Assembly: GCA_028817895.1 (NCBI GenBank)
Contig: JAPPOQ010000015.1
Span: forward strand, 62,001 to 126,000
Origin: Ahrensia sp.
Lineage (GTDB): Bacteria > Pseudomonadota > Alphaproteobacteria > Rhizobiales > Rhizobiaceae
Reading direction: 5' to 3'
DNA: 64,000 nucleotides
Part shown: one piece after another, positions 52,868-61,868 of the stretch
Position numbering within the stretch: position 1 is the first letter of the stretch
How the letters are laid out: the number at the start of each line of letters is the position of its first letter
Notes under the pieces: model-generated
What the model was told of the DNA's origin: nothing
What the model saw: the letters and a program-made list of their open reading frames with translations, nothing else
The model's database searches: none
Position numbers and translations under genes: made by a program

Positions 52868-54499
52868 TTACCGATGCTCTTCCACGCTGATATCGACCAG
52901 CGCCTTGTTGTAGACCCGCAGCGCAGCAACCTGCGAAACCTGGCCGATGATGACGGATTCATCACGCGCATCGATCACGTGCAATCGTGCATGCCCGCCC
53001 TGGTCAAAAATCTGTAACGCCACTTCAAGCGTGGTATCAGGCGCCAGCACGGGAGAGTCGTCTTCGGTGGAACGTTTTGGCTCCTCGCCCTCAGCCAGTG
53101 GCACCATAATGTCAGCGACGCGTGTGTTGCGCGCGGCAAATCCGTGCGGACCGTCGCGTATGCGCAGACCGCGGGTCTCCAACTGCCACTGAAAGTAGGA
53201 CCGACCATGGATTGCCTGGTTTATGCCGACCGCGATGGACACGGTGAGCAACAAAGCGATGGAGAGCGCGTAACCACCGGTCAATTCAAACACGATGACG
53301 AGCGTTGAAATGGGAGCGCCGATGACAGCGGCTCCCACCGCGCCCATACCCAAAATGGCGTAGAGTCCGCCGGACGATGCAAGCTCCGGGAACAGGCCAG
53401 CTGCGATCAAGCCAAACGCCCCGCCGGTCATCGCGCCGATATAGAGCGATGGCGAAAACACGCCGCCGCCAAATCTTGATGCCAGTGTGATGGAGGTTGC
53501 CGCTGTTTTGAACACGATCAGCGCGAGCATCAGTCCCAGCGTGTATTGCGAGTTTAGCGCCATGTCGGTCGCTTCATAGCCGACACCCAGAACCTGCGGG
53601 AACACGATACCGATCGCGCCGATCATCAGGCCACCTACTGCCGGGCGCAACCAGAGCGGCATGGTCACATAGCGCGCAACATAATCCGTGCCGATCAGGG
53701 CAAACTGGAACAGCACCGCAGCCGCGCCGCAGGTGAGGCCGAGCAGCGCGAAGGCGGGCAATTCAAGGTAAGAGGTGATCTGATAATCTGGGATGGTGAA
53801 GGCCGCATCATCGCCGAACCGCATGCGTGACAGGATGGTGCCGATCACCGATGAAATCACAATGGGGATGAAGGATCGTTTGGAATAATGGCCCAGAATG
53901 ACTTCATGCGCAAAGAGCACACCGGCAATCGGCGCGTTAAACGATGCCGAAACTGCTGCTGCGACCCCGCAGCCAAGCAGGGTTTTCTTGCCCCAGGCGG
54001 GCAGACGCAGCTTCTCGCCAATCGATGTTGAGATGGTCGCGCCCAGATGAACGATGGGGCCTTCGCGGCCAGCACTTGCTCCAACGCCCAGGGAAAGCGC
54101 CGAGATGAGGGCCGACATCAAGCCCTCTTTCATTTCAATATTGCGGCCGCCGCGCGCTTTCGCCTCCATGACATCTGCAACGCCACCTGTCCTGCGGCTT
54201 GCTATGAAGCGCGTCAGCAACCACCCGACAACCAGCCCGCCGATTGCTGGGGTCAACAGAACGATCAGCCAATGCGTATTGGCTGCTGCGGTCGCAACAT
54301 TCTCGGTGGTTATACCAAGCCACAAAAAGTGTGTGAGGAGGATTGCTTCTCGAAATATGATCGCGGCGATCGCAACGGCGATTCCCGTCAGCATCGCAAG
54401 CAGCCAAAGGAGCGGCTCCCTCGACTGCAAAAAAGCCGCGGCATTTGGCCTTATCCAGGTCGTCAGAACCTCCGGCAACTGCCGAATGATCTCGCGCAC
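52868..54499 (-). CDS. ClC-family chloride channel/antiporter with CBS domains
   Basis: A 543-residue integral membrane protein with about 10-12 helices and a C-terminal pair of CBS-type regions from about residue 440. The ClC signatures are GREGPIVHLG, whose Glu is the gating glutamate, and GGGVFSPSLYIGAMTGGAFG. A second Glu lies in LFAHEVILGHY, in the region of the internal proton glutamate of Cl-/H+ exchangers, so antiport is possible but undecided. The CBS pair suggests nucleotide regulation. Monocistronic, separated by 40 bases from the thioesterase gene upstream. Confidence 0.9.
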   Translation of the reverse strand: MREIIRQLPEVLTTWIRPNAAAFLQSREPLLWLLAMLTGIAVAIAAIIFREAILLTHFLWLGITTENVATAAANTHWLIVLLTPAIGGLVVGWLLTRFIASRRTGGVADVMEAKARGGRNIEMKEGLMSALISALSLGVGASAGREGPIVHLGATISTSIGEKLRLPAWGKKTLLGCGVAAAVSASFNAPIAGVLFAHEVILGHYSKRSFIPIVISSVIGTILSRMRFGDDAAFTIPDYQITSYLELPAFALLGLTCGAAAVLFQFALIGTDYVARYVTMPLWLRPAVGGLMIGAIGIVFPQVLGVGYEATDMALNSQYTLGLMLALIVFKTAATSITLASRFGGGVFSPSLYIGAMTGGAFGLIAAGLFPELASSGGLYAILGMGAVGAAVIGAPISTLVIVFELTGGYALSIALLLTVSIAVGINQAIHGRSYFQWQLETRGLRIRDGPHGFAARNTRVADIMVPLAEGEEPKRSTEDDSPVLAPDTTLEVALQIFDQGGHARLHVIDARDESVIIGQVSQVAALRVYNKALVDISVEEHR

Positions 54500-54539
54500 G
54501 ACCTGATCCCTCCGCTGCGTCGCCTATATCGAGTTCACT

Positions 54540-55028
54540 CTACGCCGCTTTCTTGCGAATTTCGATACGCCTTCCCGTTTCTTCCGGCATTGGCAACAGC
54601 ACATGTTGCTGCGCGATCGCGTCGATCTTGCTTTGAACGTCTTCAGGAAAGGGAGTGACCTTCGGGCCGGTCATGTCGACATGCAATGTGAGTGTTTCGC
54701 TGGTGGCGGACAGCCATCCATCCTCATGGCGCAGTTCCTGGAACGCATGCAGACGCTTCTCGTCATGGTCGACGATTCGGTAGCTTGAACGCACTTTGTC
54801 TCTCAGATGTATTTCTCGCAGATAACGTACGTGGATCTCGGCAGTGTAGATCGTCAGCTGGCGGGTCTTGGCGTAGTCCGGTCCCATGCCGAACTGCTCA
54901 AACGCGGCATCGCAGCCGCGGTCGAACAGGACATTGTAATAGGCCATGTTGAGATGCCCATTATAGTCGATCCATTCCGGCTCCAGCTGCATCAGCGGCG
55001 ACCAGATTTGTCCGTCCTGTTCAATCAT
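54540..55028 (-). CDS. Hot-dog fold acyl-CoA thioesterase (betainyl-CoA thioesterase-like)
   Basis: A 162-residue 4HBT-type thioesterase. The conserved segment WIDYNGHLNMAYYNVLFDRG contains the active-site Asp/Asn positions and resembles the carnitine-degradation betainyl-CoA thioesterase (CdhB-type), followed by EIHVRYLREIHLRDKV. It cleaves an acyl-CoA to acid plus CoA. Upstream of the ClC gene on the same strand and divergent from the D-lactate-dehydrogenase-like gene. The exact acyl group is not determinable. Confidence 0.82.
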   Translation of the reverse strand: MIEQDGQIWSPLMQLEPEWIDYNGHLNMAYYNVLFDRGCDAAFEQFGMGPDYAKTRQLTIYTAEIHVRYLREIHLRDKVRSSYRIVDHDEKRLHAFQELRHEDGWLSATSETLTLHVDMTGPKVTPFPEDVQSKIDAIAQQHVLLPMPEETGRRIEIRKKAA

Positions 55029-55138
55029 TGCTTTCCCCGCCTCATCTCTTTCCCAAGGCCAACCGACACCTTATTGTGACTATTGCGGCGTTGCGCCAAG
55101 CACAACAGCGCAGAGTCGATCTTTTGGGAGCAGATTGC

Positions 55139-56554
55139 ATGGCTTTGGCCGATCTTGAGCGGGTGGAAAAGAATGTTGACGGCATCCAGACCGCGATTTC
55201 CATTCTCAAGCAGCGGTTTGGTGAACGGCTGAGCACCGGCCAGTCACTGCGCGAGCAGCACGCGCACACCACCACCTACATCCCTTCGCAATTGCCGGAT
55301 GCGGTGATTTTTGCCCAATTAACTCAAGACGTTGCCGATATTGTCACCATTTGTGCCCAACACAAGGTGCCGGTTATCCCATTTGGAACCGGGACGTCGC
55401 TGGAAGGCGGCGTGAACGCACCTGCCGGCGGCATATGCATCGATTTGATGCAGATGAACGAGATCCTCGCCGTCAATGAAGAGGACCTCGATGTCACCCT
55501 ACAGCCGGGGGTGACGCGCGAAGAGTTGAACATCGAATTGCGAGACAAGGGTCTGTTTTTCCCCATTGATCCGGGTGCCAATGCCAGCCTTGGCGGCATG
55601 GCAGCTACCCGTGCTTCCGGCACCAATGCGGTGCGATACGGCACGATGCGTGACAATGTGGTCAATGTGACAGCCGTGCTGCCGGATGGCTCAATCGTGA
55701 AGACCGGTGCGCGGGCGCGCAAGTCCTCATCGGGATACGACCTCACCCGCCTGCTGGTGGGGTCCGAAGGCACGCTCGGGGTCATCACCGAATTGACGTT
55801 GAAGCTGCACGGCATTCCCGAACAAATATCCGCCGGAGCCTGCCAGTTTGAAACGGTCGAGGACGCGTGCAACACCACCATCCTCGCCATGCAATCCGGT
55901 TTGCCCATGGCGCGGATTGAGCTTGCCGATGCGCTGATGACGCAGATGATGAACGCCTATTCCGGGCTGGATTATGCTGCCAAGCCGACCCTGTTTATCG
56001 AGTTCCACGGAACGAAGCGTGGTGTTGCCGAACAAACCGAGCTATTCGGCGACATCGCAGCCGAGTTTGGCGGTTCGGACGTTCTTTGGGTCGACAGCAC
56101 GGAAGCCCGGTCCAAACTTTGGAAGGCGCGGCATGATGCCTATCCGGCCATGCTGGCATGGCGACCGGGCTGCAAGGGAATTGCGACCGATGCCTGTGTG
56201 CCGATTTCTCGATTGGCTGATTGCGTTGCGGAAACCGTTCGCGATTGCGAGGAACGGGGACTGGTCGCGCCGATCATCGGTCACGTGGGTGACGGAAACT
56301 TCCATGTCTCACCGCTTATCATGATGGATGATACCGATGAGGTTGCCAGAGCCGAAGAGATGATTGAAAGGCTCAACCTGCGTACGCTTGCCATGGAGGG
56401 CACATGCACCGGCGAACACGGCATCGGGCAGGGCAAGCGTCGGTATTTGAAGCTTGAACATGGTGTGGGCGCCGATGTCATGGCCGCCATAAAGCGGTCT
56501 ATCGATCCCGATAACCTCATGAACCCGGGCAAGGTCGTTACGGTGCATTCATGA
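55139..56554 (+). CDS. FAD-linked D-lactate dehydrogenase/glycolate oxidase-type protein
   Basis: A 471-residue flavoprotein of the GlcD/DLD type. The N-terminal FAD domain has VPVIPFGTGTSLEGGVNAP and DPGANASLGGMAATRASGTNAVRYG; LLVGSEGTLGVITELTL and the end GTCTGEHGIGQGKRRYLKLEHG mark the FAD-oxidase C-terminal domain. It oxidises a 2-hydroxy acid, with D-lactate the most likely, to the 2-oxo acid, donating to a cytochrome or quinone. ATG 55139 follows GGGAG; the frame is open further upstream, to 55028, and a mitochondrial-like longer start is possible. The AsmA gene overlaps its stop. Confidence 0.87.
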   Translation: MALADLERVEKNVDGIQTAISILKQRFGERLSTGQSLREQHAHTTTYIPSQLPDAVIFAQLTQDVADIVTICAQHKVPVIPFGTGTSLEGGVNAPAGGICIDLMQMNEILAVNEEDLDVTLQPGVTREELNIELRDKGLFFPIDPGANASLGGMAATRASGTNAVRYGTMRDNVVNVTAVLPDGSIVKTGARARKSSSGYDLTRLLVGSEGTLGVITELTLKLHGIPEQISAGACQFETVEDACNTTILAMQSGLPMARIELADALMTQMMNAYSGLDYAAKPTLFIEFHGTKRGVAEQTELFGDIAAEFGGSDVLWVDSTEARSKLWKARHDAYPAMLAWRPGCKGIATDACVPISRLADCVAETVRDCEERGLVAPIIGHVGDGNFHVSPLIMMDDTDEVARAEEMIERLNLRTLAMEGTCTGEHGIGQGKRRYLKLEHGVGADVMAAIKRSIDPDNLMNPGKVVTVHS

Positions 56555-59500
56555 GGCTCTTTGTTGCCATTGGCAGTGTGATTGTGCTGGCGCTTTTGGC
56601 TGCGCTTGTGGTGCCACCATTTTTTGATTGGGATCGCTTTCGTACCGCTTTCGAGACGGAAGCCAGCCGGGTTTTGGGTCAACCGGTTCGTGTTGGCGGC
56701 GGGACATCGGCGCGTCTGCTGCCGCTTCCCTCCGTCACATTCTTCGATATTCGCGTGGGTGGGGAAGAAGAACCCATGCTCACCGCCCAAAGTGTGCATG
56801 TGAATGTCGAACTTGCGCCGCTGATGAAAGGCGAGGTGGTTATCGTCGATATGACGCTCGACGAGCCCCGGTTCGATATCCGCGTAGCGCGGGATGGTAC
56901 GACCAATTGGTCGATCAGATCGCAAGAGCTGAGCGCGATGGTGTCGCCCGATGATGTGGCGATTGAGAACATCGCATTCTCGCAAGGTTTGGTGCGCGTT
57001 CGGGACGAGCGTTACCGCCGTGAAATCCTGTTGCGCGACCTCTCGGCATCGGCAAGCGCACGCACCCTTGCCGGGCCGTGGAGAGCCGACGCACAATTCA
57101 CCTATCTGGGACAACCGTTCCGCCTGTCCGGTTCTACGGGTCGTTTGCAGCCAACCGGATCGATCACGGTCAATGCGAAGCTGGAGCCGCAAAACCTTCC
57201 CTATGATATCGGCTTTGAGGGTCCCGTTCGGGTCAGTGACGGTGTTCCCTCAGCACATGGGCTGGTAAGCGTTAAGCCGATCTCGTCGCGATCGGATGCA
57301 GACCGACTCGCCTTTCCCCGACCGGATCGTGACGCGGCGCTGCCCGTTCGCTTTGATGGCGACGCGCAGCTTGGCACGGCTGGTGCAACAATCTCGGCGT
57401 TTCGAGCCGAAGTCGGGGCTGGGGATGATCCCTACACGCTGGTTGGTTCCGGTCAGGCGATTTTCGGCGAGCACCTCTCCTTCAAGGCAATCGTTGAAGG
57501 CCAGCAGATCAATGTCGAGAGACTGGCCAGTGCTGAGCAGGCTGAACCGAGTTCGGATGCGACGGGAATCAGCCTGCCCCAAAGGCTCAACACAATTGCG
57601 GGGTTGCTACGCCGCATTCCACAGTTTCAGGCCGATGGCAGCGTCGATCTCACACTGCCTGCCGTCATTGCCGGTGATACGGTCATTCGCGACATCAGGC
57701 TGAATATGCGACCGCTGGCCAGCCGAAATGGCTGGCAGATCGGTGGACTGAACGCGCAATTGCCGGGGCGAACGGAACTGGTCGCCGATGGAGAACTCAC
57801 GCTGGGTGAAGATCCTGCGTGGAATGGTGACCTGCTTGTTGCCTCCCGACAGCCTTCCGGTCTGGCAAGGTGGCTGTCGCCCAACGTGTCCCCCGCGATT
57901 CGTGAAATGAACGGCGCCGGTTTTTCGGCCTCCGCACGTATTCGAGCCGGGGAGACGGTTCTGGACAATCTCGAACTGGTGCTGGATGGGGCGCAACTGC
58001 GCGGCACTTTCAGACGATCAGTGCCCACAGATGCGCCGGCCAAACTTGCAGCCCAACTCGCGGGTGACCGCGCCGATTTTGACCAGCTTGCCGCGATATT
58101 TGGGCTGCTGATTGGGGCAGACACTCGCAACCAGGATATGTTGTCGGTGCTGGCTGCTGACCAGGATATTGACCTGACACTGGATGTCGGGGAGCTTGAA
58201 ATGGCCGGTCTGGCCGCCCGCGGTGTCATCGGCGCCTTGTCGGCCAGACGAGGTTCGCTGTCGCTCACCGATCTGCGCATTGATGATTTCGAAGGTGTAA
58301 CGATCGACGGCCAGGTGGAACTGACCGAGCTTTCAGACGACCTGCCATCCGGCGCCATGAAGTTGAGCTTTGAAGCGCAGAACCCGTTGCCAGCCCTTCA
58401 AATTGCTGCTCGCAGAAGCGGGTTGTTTTCTGTCCCCCAGCATTTTCTGACCGACCCGCAACTCTTGGCAGCATCACAAATTGTGGTGGAGGCAAGTCCG
58501 ACAGGCGGCGGGCTGCAATGGCGTGTTCAAGGCGTATCAGGCGGCAGTACGATTGATTGGAAGCACAGCAGCAAAAGCGTGTCTCCACGTCTGACCGAAC
58601 ATGGCATCGACTCAACGCTGGTGGTGGTCAATGACAACGCATCGACCCTCTTGCGACAGCTTGGATTGGCGGTGACGCAGGGAGACTTTGGCGGGAGAGC
58701 GGCCTTTCGTGGTGCGGTGGAGGGTGTGCTGGCTGAAGGCGCCGACGTGCAGGGGGCTTTGACCCTGACGTCTGGCTTTGTCAGCGCCGCCGGCACGCTG
58801 AACGATGCGCTCCAGGGCAAATTGCGCGTGCGCTCCGAGATCGATGACCTCGACCCGTTCATTCTGCTTTCCGGTCTTGTAGTCCCCGGTTTCGGGGAAG
58901 GCATGTCGGCGGACCTTTCGGGCATGTTGAGTCTGGAAGCGCAGCAGATCGCCTTCACCGATCTTGATGGACATGCGGGCGACAGCGAGTTTTCAGGCGA
59001 GCTGTCGCTTCCGATTGCAGCTGGCCCCAGACCGAAGATTCGCGGGGCGCTTCAGCTTGGCGTCCTTTCATCAGACAGACTTTTTGACACCGTGTTCTCA
59101 TCGGGAGATCAGCGCAATCTGCGTCTCCTGTCTGGTCTTGATGCAGACGTGCAGCTGACCGCGCAGAGGGTGGAGCTTCCGTTGGCCTGGTCAAGTGTTG
59201 CGGGAGATGCCGCTCAGGCACGGGCAAGGTTGCTGGTTCTGGACGGCGACTTTGTGTTTGAAGATATTGATGCACGCTGGGCCGACGGGCGCGTGACCGG
59301 CCGTTCGTCTTTTGGACAGACCAACATGGCCAGCACGCTGGGCGGGCAGATCACACTGACCTCCGCGGACGCCGCGCTGGTTGGCGCTCTGGCAGGCCCG
59401 CCCGACTGGTTGTCCGGCAGGCTTTCGCTTTCGGGCAACTTCCAGAGTTCGGGTGAAACGCGTGATGGATTGATCAGGGGACTGACCGGCAGCGGCGCTC

Positions 59501-60324
59501 TTACTCTGACGCAAGGATCGGTCCGCGGCATTGACCAATGGGCGTTGCAGGACATTCTCAAGGACGCGGATACTGTCGAAGATGATGTGTTGCGTGACGC
59601 GGCTGATGAAATCGTGCGCGAGAATGTGCTGGGTGGACGGTTCACGTTTGCCGAAGCGCAAGCCTCGATCGCTGTGGCATCGGGCGTCGTGAGAGCTTCC
59701 AATGTGCGCCTGACGAACGACAAGGCGCATATCGACGCCAATATGTCTCTGAATCTGGTTGACGGGCGCGCCGAAATTGAAGCCGGTCTGACTTACGAAG
59801 CCGGGCGTGAAGCTGTGGTGGCCGCTTCACCGGAAGCGACGCTGCGTGTCATTGGTCCATCGAACAACCGGCTCATCGATGTCGATACAGTTGCCTTCAG
59901 CACATTTCTTGGGCTGCGACTGAGCGAGCGAAAGCAGCGCGAATTTGAAGCTCAGAAGGCTTCCGTTCTTGAAAAACAGAGGCTAGCGCGCACGGCCCGG
60001 CTCTACGAGTTGAAGGCCGAACAACGCCGCATTGCAGAAGAAGAGCGTTTGCGTATCGAGAAACTACGCGAGGAAGAGCAGGAACGTCAGCGACTTGAAC
60101 AGATCAGGCGCGCCCGCGAAGCGTTGGAGCAGGCGCGGATCGAACGCGAATTGGAGGAAGCGGAACGGCGGGCCGAAGCCGAAGCCGCAGCAGAAGCCGG
60201 TCGACGTGCGCAACGCCAGGAGCAGATTGAACTGCTGCGCCGACGCGCCGAGCAAGAGGCGGAACGACGCCGCACTGCCGATGAAGCGGAGCTTTTGGAT
60301 TTTCGCTCACTCGATGGCGGTTAG
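56551..60324 (+). CDS. AsmA-family protein with long charged coiled-coil tail
   Basis: A 1257-residue protein. An N-terminal membrane anchor (LFVAIGSVIVLALLAALVVPPFF) leads into the AsmA domain, a repeating beta-rich periplasmic region related to lipid-transport proteins such as TamB and YhdP, which bridge the inner and outer membranes. From about residue 1130 to the end lies a highly charged segment of Glu, Arg, Gln and Ala with heptad-like spacing, a predicted coiled coil unusual for AsmA. It overlaps the flavoprotein stop by four bases (ATGA). A role in phospholipid transport to the outer membrane is inferred from family relatives. Confidence 0.85.
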   Translation: MRLFVAIGSVIVLALLAALVVPPFFDWDRFRTAFETEASRVLGQPVRVGGGTSARLLPLPSVTFFDIRVGGEEEPMLTAQSVHVNVELAPLMKGEVVIVDMTLDEPRFDIRVARDGTTNWSIRSQELSAMVSPDDVAIENIAFSQGLVRVRDERYRREILLRDLSASASARTLAGPWRADAQFTYLGQPFRLSGSTGRLQPTGSITVNAKLEPQNLPYDIGFEGPVRVSDGVPSAHGLVSVKPISSRSDADRLAFPRPDRDAALPVRFDGDAQLGTAGATISAFRAEVGAGDDPYTLVGSGQAIFGEHLSFKAIVEGQQINVERLASAEQAEPSSDATGISLPQRLNTIAGLLRRIPQFQADGSVDLTLPAVIAGDTVIRDIRLNMRPLASRNGWQIGGLNAQLPGRTELVADGELTLGEDPAWNGDLLVASRQPSGLARWLSPNVSPAIREMNGAGFSASARIRAGETVLDNLELVLDGAQLRGTFRRSVPTDAPAKLAAQLAGDRADFDQLAAIFGLLIGADTRNQDMLSVLAADQDIDLTLDVGELEMAGLAARGVIGALSARRGSLSLTDLRIDDFEGVTIDGQVELTELSDDLPSGAMKLSFEAQNPLPALQIAARRSGLFSVPQHFLTDPQLLAASQIVVEASPTGGGLQWRVQGVSGGSTIDWKHSSKSVSPRLTEHGIDSTLVVVNDNASTLLRQLGLAVTQGDFGGRAAFRGAVEGVLAEGADVQGALTLTSGFVSAAGTLNDALQGKLRVRSEIDDLDPFILLSGLVVPGFGEGMSADLSGMLSLEAQQIAFTDLDGHAGDSEFSGELSLPIAAGPRPKIRGALQLGVLSSDRLFDTVFSSGDQRNLRLLSGLDADVQLTAQRVELPLAWSSVAGDAAQARARLLVLDGDFVFEDIDARWADGRVTGRSSFGQTNMASTLGGQITLTSADAALVGALAGPPDWLSGRLSLSGNFQSSGETRDGLIRGLTGSGALTLTQGSVRGIDQWALQDILKDADTVEDDVLRDAADEIVRENVLGGRFTFAEAQASIAVASGVVRASNVRLTNDKAHIDANMSLNLVDGRAEIEAGLTYEAGREAVVAASPEATLRVIGPSNNRLIDVDTVAFSTFLGLRLSERKQREFEAQKASVLEKQRLARTARLYELKAEQRRIAEEERLRIEKLREEEQERQRLEQIRRAREALEQARIERELEEAERRAEAEAAAEAGRRAQRQEQIELLRRRAEQEAERRRTADEAELLDFRSLDGG

Positions 60325-60349
60325 AGGGCATTTTGTCAGCGCTTTTGCA

Positions 60350-60592
60350 TTATTCCGGCTGTTGGCTTCTGCCCAAGCCGGCGGTCTCGCGCAGATGCCT
60401 GAGCACATGAAGGCGAAGGGTTGACGACAGGTTCTCGCCCGGCTGGCGCTTCGCGTCAATTCGCGTGACCAAGGCTGCCAGACTGCTGCCATTGGCTTTG
60501 GCGATGGTCCGCAACTCCTGCCAGAACTCATCTTCCAGGGAAAATGAAGTGCGATGTCCGCGGATCGATACGGAATGCTTGCGCAGCGGCAC
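60350..60592 (-). CDS. Ribbon-helix-helix (RHH_4) domain protein
   Basis: An 80-residue protein of the RHH_4 group common in Rhizobiales. The strand-helix-helix pattern is seen in HRTSFSLEDEFWQELRTIAKANGSSLAALVTRIDA. It probably binds DNA as a dimer, but no target is apparent. It starts at GTG 60592, 11 bases after the sspB stop, so it is co-transcribed with sspB, the arrangement found in many alphaproteobacteria. Confidence 0.82.
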   Translation of the reverse strand: MPLRKHSVSIRGHRTSFSLEDEFWQELRTIAKANGSSLAALVTRIDAKRQPGENLSSTLRLHVLRHLRETAGLGRSQQPE

Positions 60593-60603
60593 AGCTTTAC
60601 CGG

Positions 60604-61146
60604 CTATTTCTTGCGAAAGGCATCCAGTGACACGACTTCGGCAGTGCTCGCATCGGCTTGGTCATCTTCTGTGCCATCGCCTTCCTGAGCGACCTCATCC
60701 TGCGATGGTGCGGGCAAAGCTCCCATTTTGGTTTGTTCAATCGCCTCCACATTGGCGGCAACCGACCCGCCCTGTTCATCCACTTCGAATTGCAGGCCGA
60801 ATTGCACCGAGGGGTCGAAAAACCCGGTCACAGCGGCGAAGGGAATGAGCAGGCTCTCTGGAATATTGTCGAAGGAAAGGCCGATGGAGAAGCCATTATC
60901 ATTGGCTTCGAGATCCCAAAACTGGTGTTGCACCACTATCGTCATTTCCAAGGGGTATTTTTCTTTCATCCGCGTGGACAGGCGAACCCCCTGAAATGTG
61001 GTGTCAAAGGTGATGTAGAAATGGTGGTCTCCGGGAAGACCGGTCCGAGCCACCTCCTGCAGCACTTTGCGCACGACACCGCGCAGCGCCTCCTGCGCCA
61101 GCACGTCGTAGCGAATAAGGTCTTCCACTTCGGTATCGTCACTCAT
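60604..61146 (-). CDS. sspB: ClpXP adaptor SspB (alphaproteobacterial type)
   Basis: A 180-residue SspB-alpha protein. The tag-binding fold is in residues ~10-115 (EALRGVVRKVLQEVARTGLPGDHHFYITFDT, then GLSFDNIPESLLIPFAAVTGF), followed by a disordered acidic linker and a C-terminal ClpX-binding tail (VVSLDAFRKK). It tethers ssrA-tagged proteins to ClpX for degradation. It is preceded about 190 bases upstream by ssrA on the same strand, so the tag and its adaptor are neighbours in the genome. Other substrates, such as anti-sigma factors, may also be delivered. Confidence 0.93.
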   Translation of the reverse strand: MSDDTEVEDLIRYDVLAQEALRGVVRKVLQEVARTGLPGDHHFYITFDTTFQGVRLSTRMKEKYPLEMTIVVQHQFWDLEANDNGFSIGLSFDNIPESLLIPFAAVTGFFDPSVQFGLQFEVDEQGGSVAANVEAIEQTKMGALPAPSQDEVAQEGDGTEDDQADASTAEVVSLDAFRKK

Positions 61147-61392
61147 GGCTTTGCAGCATCAATCTCCACCCATGCAAGCCAACTATACGCATCTGAGTGC
61201 AAAAGGCACCCGCACTTTGAAAAAAGGCTGACACTTTTCGAAAATCTCATGGATCACGCCCATGCAACACGATTTGGCGATATTCGGGCAAGAGTGAGGA
61301 GGGGCGAGAGTGGAGGCTTCTGTTGCCAGGTGCCTCCGGACCCCGCCTGACAGTGCGAACCGTCAGGAGTTCAGTTGAAACAGTCGCACCGC

Positions 61393-61431
61393 TTAAGCGG
61401 CGAGACGTGCTTCCGCATAGTTGTCGTTTGC
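61393..61431 (-). other. tmRNA tag reading frame (ANDNYAEARLAA)
   Basis: The 12-codon tag starts with the resume codon GCA and ends at TAA. The Ala-Asn-Asp-Asn start and Leu-Ala-Ala end are the standard signals for SspB and ClpX recognition; the middle residues YAEAR match the alphaproteobacterial type. Confidence 0.95.
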
Positions 61432-61516
61432 AACTACTAAGATGGCCCGATGTCGGTGGATACCATGCCGAGCGAAAACGCGGTCTTTACACCCTCGTCG
61501 ATCCTGTTTCGCCCCC

Positions 61517-61564
61517 GCCACACCGTTTCCAGGAAGTCTCAAACAGCCTAAGCCCGAAACAGTC
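61517..61564 (-). other. Intervening sequence removed from the tmRNA precursor
   Basis: The 48 bases between the CCA end of the acceptor piece and the 5' end of the coding piece. In permuted tmRNA this loop is excised by processing enzymes to create the two mature RNAs. Boundaries follow from the fully paired acceptor stem. Confidence 0.8.
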
Positions 61565-61652
61565 TGGTGGAGGCGCCGGGTACCGCCCCCGGGTCCGAAT
61601 GGCTTATTACAAAGGTCATTTATCGCCATAGCCGAATTGCTCCGGCAATCAG

Positions 61653-61682
61653 AATATAGGGACGATGGAGGGAATTGGGAAG
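61653..61682 (-). promoter_or_regulatory. Candidate promoter of ssrA
   Basis: On the minus strand, CTTCCC (61677-61682), an 18-base spacer and a good -10 TATATT (61653-61658) put the start near 61646, just before the acceptor piece. The -35 box is weak. Confidence 0.4.
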
Positions 61683-61868
61683 ACGTTGGGCAACAAACGG
61701 CGGAGCAGCATCGGTTCCAAGAAAGAGACGACAGCTGAGAGGGCGCGGAGCGAATGGCGACCTCACCAACAGTTGAGGCGACTTGACCAGTAGGCGGGCG
61801 ACGACGCCTTTTCAGCGGCGTATTGAGTGCTCATTTTCCAGCCAATGCAATTTCAGGGAGTTTCGTTC

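Larger units (their letters stand above)
61338..61648 (-). ncRNA. ssrA: Transfer-messenger RNA, circularly permuted two-piece form
   Basis: Read on the minus strand, the acceptor piece comes first and ends CGCCTCCACCA at 61565, with a T-arm CCGGG/CCCGG. An intervening sequence of 48 bases (61517-61564) is removed, and the coding piece starts GGGGGCG at 61516. The two acceptor strands pair with a G3-U70 wobble, the alanine identity element. The tag frame encodes ANDNYAEARLAA and a TAA stop. A 6-base-pair hairpin (61346-61367) follows the tag. The 5' and 3' ends of the primary transcript are approximate. It rescues stalled ribosomes and marks products for ClpXP; sspB lies downstream. Confidence 0.93.

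Noticed and set aside
61312-61337. GGAGGC/GCCTCC stem-loop after ssrA as its terminator
   Set aside because: The stem is only six pairs with a long loop and no T-tract; the 3' end of ssrA remains approximate.
61393-61629. A 78-codon protein-coding frame across ssrA
   Set aside because: Its last 12 codons are the tmRNA tag; the rest is structured tmRNA sequence, not a protein gene.
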